Shown in pieces: positions 58,677-64,000 of a stretch of 64,000 bases of DNA. Within the stretch, counting starts at the first letter, position 1. Each line of letters begins with the position of its first letter. This DNA is from Mesostigma viride. Its lineage: Eukaryota; Streptophyta; Mesostigmatophyceae; Mesostigmatales; Mesostigmataceae. The stretch covers positions 528,105 to 592,104 of the forward strand of contig RPFO01000072.1 in NCBI GenBank assembly GCA_009746045.1. The letters run 5' to 3'. A model generated the notes under the pieces. That model ran no database searches and was not told the DNA's origin. It worked only from the letters and a program-made list of their open reading frames with translations. Both the position numbers and the translations under genes were made by a program.

Positions 58677-59589
58677 GGGCGCCGGATGACCCAAGGCAGC
58701 AGTGAGGCGAGAATCCTATACACCTTTTTTTTCCTGCACCAACTTGTTGTGACCACAATATGGCAGCGCCACTTCTCGGGCAAAGCAAAAAAGACCGTGT
58801 GCAATACTAACCCCCTGAAATTTCCAAGAGTTTTATCGTCGCATTCACGTTGTCAGGCTAATTGACTTTCCGTCTGCAATTATCTAGAAGCCGACAGTTC
58901 AGGTAAAACCGGTCACAGAAGTGGGGTACGCCTCCTTAAGCAAACGAATGCATGGGCTTTCCCCCCGAATGCAGCGTTTGTGACTTCATGACTACCTAAA
59001 GCGACTGAATTAGTCGCCATTATTCTGGCCACAGACTGCCACGGTGCAACGTGCTGCGTGCTGCACGCAGGGAAGGAAACGTTCGTACCGTGTCCGTATC
59101 TTGCTCGTTTGTCAGGTCGAGCCCCAGCCCCCAGGTCGAAGGCTCGTGCGCGGGAGTGACAGCACTCTACAGTACAGCAGTCTAAGTTTCAGGATGGTAC
59201 GTCCGACAGCATAAAAAAGCATGAAACTGGGATGTAAGGGACGTCACGTGCCCAACAATGGCGACTGCGCACAGGATATTACATACAATCAGCTGTGGCA
59301 TGAAGGGAGGACGAAAGCAAAGCACCAAAAGGCAAAAGCTTACTCTTTGTGATAGATTACGAACATGCGTTATTTAACAGCGTCCCCTTTGAGTATCACC
59401 CCTGATTCGTCGGCGGACATCTAGAAACGTCACACGTTTGAAACTTCATGGGCTAGTTGTAGCTGGGTTCGGAGGCGAAGCTATCCGGCGCGAAAAAGTC
59501 CGTCAAACTCTGTACAAAATACTTGTTCTATCGATGTCTGCCTTGATCAAGTTTCTACCAGTGTGCTTTCAATCGCCTACGTAAAAGCC
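58677..59589. promoter_or_regulatory. Divergent intergenic region between CSTF1 and an unknown gene
   Basis: About 0.9 kb between start codons on opposite strands, presumably with both promoters. No element could be assigned individually. Confidence 0.35.
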
Positions 59590-60043
59590 ATGGCTTCTGC
59601 TACTGATGGTTGCGGGATTACCACGGCTGAAGAACTTAGTGCTTTATGCTTAGACTTGGAGCGAGTTTTTCAGGCTTATTGCGCGACCTTAGCCGAGCTG
59701 CTAAAGGATGCCCAGGACATAACCGTAGTCTTAAGACTATTGGAAGGAGCACGTGTTTTTTTGCTTTCTTCCGTGCGGGAGCTGCACGGACGACCAGACG
59801 ACGATATAGCGGCCTCGCCTGGCACCGTTACAGGTAAACCTGACCACCCTTTCCCGTAAATTGGACAGTAACCGCTTTTGTTTTGACAGAACACGGACAG
59901 CCGGGGCGATGATCATGCCCTCCGCTGTCCTCGTTGGCACTGACCCATATGTGTGCCTGTGGTATTTGCTGATCCACTTGTCCGGGTACCACGTTCCTGA
60001 TGGTGAAGGTGAAGCCAGCCCGAAGCGGCAGCGATTGGATGAG
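59590..60043 (+). CDS. Unrecognised gene, 5' exons
   Basis: ATG at 59590 in good context (AAGCCATGGC). The first about 80 residues are helical and leucine-rich (AEELSALCLDLERVFQAY, LAELLKDAQDITVVLRLLEG). A second coding piece ends 60043 with EGEASPKRQRLDE before the donor GTATGG; it starts near 59890 after TTTTGACAG. The join is unresolved: a donor at 59836 gives a TGA soon after; a donor at 59856 keeps frame but leaves only a 34-base intron. Function not recognised. Confidence 0.45.
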
Positions 60044-60384
60044 GTATGGCATATCCATCGCATAGCTAGCTTTATATAGTTCTCTTACCTTGATACGTGT
60101 ATACGCTTGATCGCCCCATGACACTCGCCGAACATATTACAGCATTGATGACATAGGTAGGAAAACAAGATGCCAAAGCCATTGTTTTACTGGGCAGAGA
60201 GTAATCTAGTTTAACTGTGTGCCGTCGGAATCTGTATCGAAATTGGTAGGAAATGTAATTAATGATGGCCTCCCGGAACTATGTGTGTCCCAAAGGTGGT
60301 TTCATCCCCACGAGGGCGTCCTGTGACGAGGAGTTCTTTGCCAGCAGGGCGCTGGCAGGCCGGGTTTCAACTAGCCGATGTTGA

Positions 60385-61245
60385 GGCTTGGCAGCTGGTT
60401 GAGAAGCTTGACGGCCGTGGGGGCTTGGCAGCTGGTTGAGAAGCTTGACGGCCGTGGGGGCTTGGCAGCTGGTTGAGAAGCTTGACGGCCGTGGGGGCTT
60501 GGCAGCTGGTTGAGAAGCTTGACGGTCGTGGAGGCTTGGCTGCTGGTTGAGAAGCTTGACGGCCGTGGAGGCTTGGCAGCTGGTTGAGAAGCTTGACGGC
60601 CGTGGGGGCTTGGCAGCTGGTTGAGAAGCTTGACGGCCGTGGGGGCTTGGCAGCTGGTTGAGAAGCTTGACGGCCGTGGGGGCTTGGCAGCTGGTTGAGA
60701 AGCTTGACGGCCGTGGGGGCTTGGCAGCTGGTTGAGAAGCTTGACGGCCGTGGGGGCTTGGCAGCTGGTTGAGAAGCTTGACGGCCGTGGGGGCTTGGCA
60801 GCTGGTTGAGAAGCTTGACGGCCGTGGGGGCTTGGCAGCTGGTTGAGAAGCTTGACGGCCGTGGGGGCTTGGCAGCTGGTTGAGAAGCTTGACGGCCGTG
60901 GGGGCTTGGCAGCTGGTTGAGAAGCTTGACGGCCGTGGGGGCTTGGCAGCTGGTTGAGAAGCTTGACGGTCGTGGAGGCTTGGCAGCTGGTTGAGAAGCT
61001 TGACGGCCGTGGGGGCTTGGCAGCTGGTTGAGAAGCTTGACGGCCGTGGGGGCTTGGCAGCTGGTTGAGAAGCTTGACGGCCGTGGGGGCTTGGCAGCTG
61101 GTTGAGAAGCTTGACGGCCGTGGAGGCTTGGCAGCTGGTTGAGAAGCTTGACGGTCGTGGGGGCTCGGCAGCTGGTTGAGAAGCTTGACGGCCGTGGAGG
61201 CTTGGCAGCTGGTTGAGAAGCTTGACGGCCGTGGGGGCTTTGCAA
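60385..61245. repeat. 37-bp minisatellite, about 23 copies
   Basis: Units starting CTTGGCAGCTGGTTGAGAAG with CTTGACGGCCGTGGGGG; minor variants (GGTCGTGGAGG) recur. It lies between candidate exons of the unknown gene. Its minus-strand frames (292-366 codons) are array artefacts. Confidence 0.95.
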
Positions 61246-61966
61246 CTGGGCGTATGGCTGTGTATACAGCGCCCGCGAGCAACATGATGACTCGCCCTCG
61301 CCCTTCTCCTGTCCTGCTGCCTAAGTCTGTCAGGCTGGCGCACTAAGGACAGCTCTATGGGCCATTTTTCTCGTATCAAATGTTTCTTGAATCTAATGTT
61401 TCTTATATCAAATGTTTCTTATATCAAATGTTTCTTATGTCGAATGTTTATAATGTCCAAGTCTCATACACCGTGTTTCTAATATACGGTGTTTCTAATA
61501 CCCATCATTTCTTATATCCCTCCCTTGTTGCCTATTCTTTGGATAACATGCGAGACCTGTTCTCACAAAGTCACCCCCTTGGCCACCCTCACGGCGATCT
61601 GGATGTCAACTGGATCACTATTCCACATCCACTATAGCGCTCCCACTATATTGCAGCCAGAGTACCGCTGCCGCTGTAGCGCGTCAGCAGGTGTTGCCTG
61701 ACGGGCCGTACCATGGATGATGGTGCATGCATGGTACACCGCTGCTGTGCATGCTTGTCGTCGCCGACTGACGTAATGGTATGCACCTGACAACAGAGTA
61801 GTGGCCAGTACAAAGCATCACCCATGCCACATGGTTACTCAACCCATGGCCTCCCCACTCCCTCTCCCCCATTCTCCCCCCACCCCCACTGACACCCCAC
61901 CACCACTCCTGCTGCATCGCTCCTGCTGCGATATTTGTCCTCCCACACGTGTACCCACTTGCGCAG
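61246..61966. other. No gene seen
   Basis: Probable intron of the unknown gene. It contains a short imperfect repeat of AATGTTTCTTATATC at 61378-61450. Confidence 0.4.
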
Positions 61967-62393
61967 GCGGCCGCCGCTTGCATCCGCCACGCGACAACCC
62001 TCACCAGACTTCTCCTCCAAGCACGGCGACCAGCACCCGCACCGCAGCAAGCATTCGCACAGCAACCATCAACATCAACATCAACATCGAGATCACCAGC
62101 ACCAGCACCAGCACCAGCACCAGCACCAGCACCAGCACCAGCACCAGCACCAGCACCGTCGCTCGGCTCTGAGCTGGCTCTGGCGTCCGACCCCTTGCTG
62201 CGCTGCCACATCAGCGGTGCTGATGAACTGTCCTCCGCAGAGGGGCAGCCAACAGGGCCACCGTGTGGTGTCGACTCCCTAGCGGCTCTGATCCGGACAG
62301 CATCCTGGCTACTGGCGTCTGACCCCAGTGCAAGGTCGCCCTCATCATCGTCCTCCTGTGCGGCCGAGCAGTTGTGGAACTGCCTGCTCTTTG
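61967..62393 (+). CDS. Unrecognised gene, candidate internal exon
   Basis: Begins after CTTGCGCAG in phase 0, matching the exon ending at 60043; reads AAAACIRHATTLTRLLLQAR, then a Pro/Ala/Ser low-complexity run from a CAGCAC repeat (62097-62157), then LIRTASWLLASD and AEQLWNCLLF before the donor GTGCGT at 62394 (phase 1). Absence of a recognised family keeps this tentative. Confidence 0.4.
62097..62157. repeat. (CAGCAC)n short repeat
   Basis: About ten hexamers inside the candidate exon at 61967-62393, encoding Ala-Pro in the proposed frame and His-Gln in another. Confidence 0.9.
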
Positions 62394-63097
62394 GTGCGTG
62401 CGTTGCTGCACTTGGCCTGCTGTTTGATGAGCACGTGTGTTGTTTTCGGCTGCTGTTTGGTGCTGTGGTGACGCTATCCTTGGCCCCATTTCTAGCGTTC
62501 GCATGGCCGTAGTCGCTCGCAGGTCCGTTGTCCGTCGCTTGCATGCACAGTCGGGTCACGGATGCGAGAGGCGGACCGCGAGGGCTGGTAGATAGAGGGC
62601 GGTGCGCTGCGACTGGACACCATTTGTAACCCTTTGTGGCGCAGGGCTGGACGGGGCGTTTGGGCCATGGACACTCCCTCGTTGTCCTACCTCAGGGAGA
62701 CACGCATCGCTGTGCATATCAAAGACTCAGCTTGACCCTATCCGTCACGCATCCCCCCCCATGTGTTGGCAGTGGGGCTTGTGATCCATCGCCCAGGAGG
62801 AGGATGGCATCCCCAGCGGTGCTAGCACAACGGATTGATGAACCCTGTGCACATTATTCACAGTGCTTCAAGGGGATCCTGCCTTGCAGTTGCTTGCGGC
62901 GGTTTCTGGCATGCCCTCACCGTGTTGGCCCCTCATTCCAATTTGCCTTTGTTCCCACTGGCATGGCGGCCCCTTCTCCCGAATCGGTCGCTCGCCTTCC
63001 TCTCTCCTGGTGGCCACCAAACGGTGATGACTGTCCCACCCTTTTCGGAGAGCAGTTGTCATGCCCCGCTGGCTGACGTCCCTGCCTGAGGGGAGCC

Positions 63098-63307
63098 AGG
63101 TGCGCCTGTTCGATGACCTCTTCCGCTGCCAGGGACCCCTGGCCTGCCTGCCAGCCCTCCAGCTGGCCATGCTGTCGTCCCAAGCAGAGGGGGACACGGA
63201 CATGCAGCTGTCGGCATCTGCCACGCGCGCCAAGCCGGCAGAGGGGAGGCTTGCCAGCAGACGCGAGCAGGACAGGTGGGTCGCCCAGGTGTTTGGCCCC
63301 TTGGATG
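63098..63307 (+). CDS. Unrecognised gene, candidate exon
   Basis: After GGAGCCAG, the frame reads VRLFDDLFRCQGPLACLPAL, QLAMLSSQAEG, and REQDRWVAQVFGPLDG before a GTGAGC donor at 63308. It looks like a real exon, but its phase link to 62393 is not resolved; other small exons may lie between. Another possible exon follows CATGCGCAG at 63883. Confidence 0.4.
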
Positions 63308-63414
63308 GTGAGCCTGTCGGCCTTCATCTTAATATTTCCGATCTCAAATAGTTGTTGCTCAACCCCTGGGACTACGGTGCGTTGCGTGCTGCTCGTCTGC
63401 TGGAAGGTACCAGA

Positions 63415-63690
63415 GGCTCCGTGCATCATGACTTGGAGCAAACTGCCGTATGAGGCTCCATGCATCATGACTCGGAGCAAACTGCCATGTGCGTTGCCGC
63501 GATGCTGCCATGTGGTGGCGTGCGCGGCGGCTGACACACCCAGTTGGAACGGTGTTGTCATGAGCGCCAGGTAGCATGCGGTGGCTTACACACCCAGTTG
63601 GCACGGTGTCGTCATGACCGCTAGGTAGCATGCGGTGGCATACACACCCAGTTGGCACGGTGTCGTCATGAGCGCTAGGTAGCATGCGGT
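63415..63690. repeat. Short tandem duplications (about 40 bp x2, about 53 bp x3)
   Basis: GGCTCCATGCATCATGACT-type units at 63415-63490, then three units containing CACACCCAGTTGGCACGGTG and GTCATGAGCGCTAGGTAGC at 63530-63690. Confidence 0.8.
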
Positions 63691-64000
63691 GGCTTAGTCA
63701 TCGGGTTGGGTGGGGGCGCGACATGCGCGTTTGGAATAGGAGTGGTTTCCTTTTTTCTAAAGTTCTTGATTTGGTTTCGTTTTTTCTTAAGTTCTTGATT
63801 TGGCTAGGCTGGGTCAACGGGGGGGGCATGTGGAGACCGTGATTGGCTGCTGGCCACACCCAAGGAGTTTCCTTCATGCGCAGGAAAAGGTCGCCACATT
63901 CATCTACGGGGGACGTTGCATGTGCCCTGTCCAAGTCCCGCACAACTTCATGCCTCCACCTTCTGCATTCCTTTGCCATGGGTCCCGTTTCCTTGCCGTG

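Noticed and set aside
60279-61379. 366-codon frame with repeated HGRQASQPAAKPPRPSSFST
   Set aside because: 37-bp array read in rotating frames; three frames are equally open.

Overview
The window is nuclear DNA of a eukaryote. Conserved proteins are split into many small GC-rich exons with GT-AG introns (one GC-AG), and introns make up most of the gene length. (TTTAGGG)n blocks of the plant/green-algal/dinoflagellate telomere type occur inside one intron, and the CstF-50 protein looks plant-like at its N-terminus. My best guess is a unicellular green alga or another photosynthetic protist; the lineage is an inference and not certain.

Layout. 1-10970: an (incomplete) VPS33 gene on +, with eight exons visible and introns holding seven different tandem arrays. 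About 11-26.5 kb: a transposable-element zone. It contains an RTE-like LINE copy (12.15-13.46 kb), a split Mutator/Kolobok-like DDE transposase with a PHD finger and a companion zinc-ribbon ORF (13.88-18.74 kb, -), a broken F-box/leucine-rich-repeat gene (19.19-21.04 kb, +), a LINE ORF1-like remnant, and several more LINE copies and 3' ends. 26614-30557: a complete SPPL3-type intramembrane aspartyl protease (-, six exons). 31980-36162: a complete Mpv17/PMP22-family membrane protein (+, seven exons). 36.2-38.9 kb: intergenic DNA with LINE ends stacked on each other. 39149-58676: a complete CstF-50 (CSTF1) gene (-, 14 exons, 454 codons spread over 19.5 kb). 59.6 kb to the end: an unrecognised gene on + with several plausible exons, running off the window.

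The exon models were built by hand from protein-family similarity plus splice phase. For CstF-50, SPPL3 and Mpv17 the summed exon lengths are exact multiples of three. For VPS33 the sum is off by one, and the extra base is traced to a 16-G run.

Nearly all large tandem arrays (periods 3 to 66 bp, up to 4.3 kb) lie inside introns of these genes; the TE-rich intergenic zone has almost none. All four well-resolved genes also carry at least one short direct duplication that straddles a splice site, leaving decoy donors or acceptors next to the real ones. These duplications are the most coherent unusual signal in the window. The genes have housekeeping roles (vesicle tethering, membrane proteolysis, organelle membrane, mRNA 3'-end processing) and form no operon-like unit; two pairs are divergent and may share promoter regions.
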